Below are positions 63,204 to 64,000 of a stretch of DNA of 64,000 bases, piece after piece. Under the pieces are notes generated by a model. It was not told the DNA's origin and searched no databases. It saw nothing but the letters and a program-made list of their open reading frames with translations. The translations under genes and the position numbers were made by a program. The DNA lies in NCBI GenBank assembly GCA_025362495.1, contig JANYGI010000118.1, forward strand, positions 1 through 64,000, given 5' to 3'. Position 1 is the first letter of the stretch; each line of letters opens with the position of its first letter. This DNA is from Byssovorax sp. GTDB lineage: Bacteria; Myxococcota_A; Polyangia; Polyangiales; Polyangiaceae.

Positions 63204-64000
63204 TCACGGCGAGCAGCTGCACCGCGGTCATCACCAGGGCGCCCGAGCGCGTCCAGACCTCGTTGCTCTGCTCGGCGTAGCCGTCGGCGAGCACGTCGGA
63301 TCGGCTGGTGACCAGCACCGGATCGCCCGGGGAGGCCTCGAGTCCAGGGGTGAAGTCGGTGAAGAAGTAATACGTCAGCGCCATGGTGGCGACGGGGCGC
63401 ATCGCCGTGAAGCGCGTGAACATCGCGGGCATCCACCCGTCGGCGTACGCGGCGGCCAGCGGCGCATCGATCAGGCCCGGGTTGCGATGACGGATCCACC
63501 CGCCGAACGAGGCCCGATCTGCGCCCGAGAACGGGGCCGATCCGTAGGCGAAGCGGAAATCGAAATGCTGCGCGAACACCGGGCCTCCCAGGCTGAGATC
63601 GAGCGCGGGAGTCGCCTCGAACGACGGCGCCTCGGGCATGCGGCGGTCCGCGAACGCGATGCCCACGTCGCGGGCGCGAGCGCGGGTCGCCGTGGCGATG
63701 GCGACGACGCCGTCGTCCTGGATCATCCGCGCCGTGATGTGACTGACGGCGCTCGAGGCGCGCTGGATCTCGACCTCGATGCGGACCGGCCCCGCCTGCG
63801 CCGGCGCACAAAAATGGCACGTCAGCGTGCGAAACGGCCGCCCATCCGCGCCTGATTTCGCGGCGATCGCGCGGAGGATCAGCGCCGCGACGAGGCCTCC
63901 AAACGCGCCTCGCCCCTGATACCAGGCGGCCTCGATCCGGGCGTCGAACGTCCCGTCCGCGTTGAGGGTCACCCGCGAGGCGTCGGCGAAGAGGTCGATC
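63196..64000 (-). CDS. Acyl-CoA thioesterase-type protein (truncated by window edge)
   Basis: The frame is open to the right edge: upstream of the GTG at 63972 it continues IDLFADASRV, as in full-length relatives, so the true start is outside the window. About 268 residues are visible. Double hot-dog features are AAWYQGRGAFGGLVAALIL, TLTCHFCAPAQAGPV, SHITARMIQDDGVVAIAT and TYYFFTDFTPG. Known role: hydrolysis of acyl-CoA thioesters. Its last bases overlap the methyltransferase remnant. Confidence 0.85.
   Translation of the reverse strand, partial: IDLFADASRVTLNADGTFDARIEAAWYQGRGAFGGLVAALILRAIAAKSGADGRPFRTLTCHFCAPAQAGPVRIEVEIQRASSAVSHITARMIQDDGVVAIATATRARARDVGIAFADRRMPEAPSFEATPALDLSLGGPVFAQHFDFRFAYGSAPFSGADRASFGGWIRHRNPGLIDAPLAAAYADGWMPAMFTRFTAMRPVATMALTYYFFTDFTPGLEASPGDPVLVTSRSDVLADGYAEQSNEVWTRSGALVMTAVQLLAVIR

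Overview
The window looks like chromosomal DNA of a myxobacterium, most likely of the Sorangium/Polyangium group (inference). GC content is very high, with G or C at nearly every third codon position. There are many lipoproteins with Ser/Thr/Gly-rich linkers, Kelch, FG-GAP and MopE-like surface proteins, two C-termini resembling the myxobacterial MYXO-CTERM anchor, serine/threonine-kinase and phosphorelay signalling, and an LPMO-like protein of the kind first named from Sorangium. No rRNA, tRNA, CRISPR array, insertion sequence or prophage was seen.

Layout. 1-7.4 kb: the N-terminal part of a secreted SpvB/RHS-type protein that runs off the left edge, a 1345-residue DUF3857/transglutaminase-like lipoprotein, a small lipoprotein and a di-heme peroxidase. 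7.6-11.5 kb: a signalling island with a GAF/PAS histidine kinase, a serine/threonine kinase fused to a receiver domain, an Hpt protein and a lone receiver. 12.9-22.1 kb: a complete moxR-DUF58-Bat operon of eight genes, each overlapping the next by a few bases. 22.2-29.4 kb: orphan gcvPB, two Cys-rich or metal-binding surface lipoproteins and an LpxK-like kinase. 29.6-31.6 kb: a two-gene operon whose second gene encodes a photoactive-yellow-protein-like PAS domain, divergent from lpxK across an AT-rich palindrome-bearing region.

31.7-41.8 kb: a NADAR protein, a tautomerase, an ECF sigma factor with a membrane partner, two von Willebrand (VWA) lipoproteins, an LPMO-like protein, a Tat-exported amine oxidase and a cysteine-less glutaredoxin-fold protein. 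42-49.9 kb: a Kelch lipoprotein, a phoD-MFS operon whose MFS gene seems to start at AUU, the fetAB iron exporter and a TPR lipoprotein. 49.9-64 kb: a diiron ferritin-like protein coupled to a small CxCxxC peptide, a divergent Lgt paralogue, a metallophosphoesterase, hemL, an FG-GAP surface protein, an orphan Dpp ATPase pair, a PQQ-type sugar dehydrogenase, an alpha/beta hydrolase, a methyltransferase remnant and a thioesterase cut by the right edge.

The genes divide into three broad groups: cell-surface and envelope proteins, a MoxR/Bat chaperone system, and sensory circuits. A recurrent signal is a TAnnnT-like hexamer 4-8 nt upstream of the start codon at about a dozen genes, which suggests that leaderless or very short-leader mRNAs are common here. 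The most interesting observations are the PYP-like protein with Tyr, Glu and Cys at chromophore-site spacing, the peptide/diiron gene pair, the AUU start, the GGTCRACC operator array and the attenuator-like leader of moxR.
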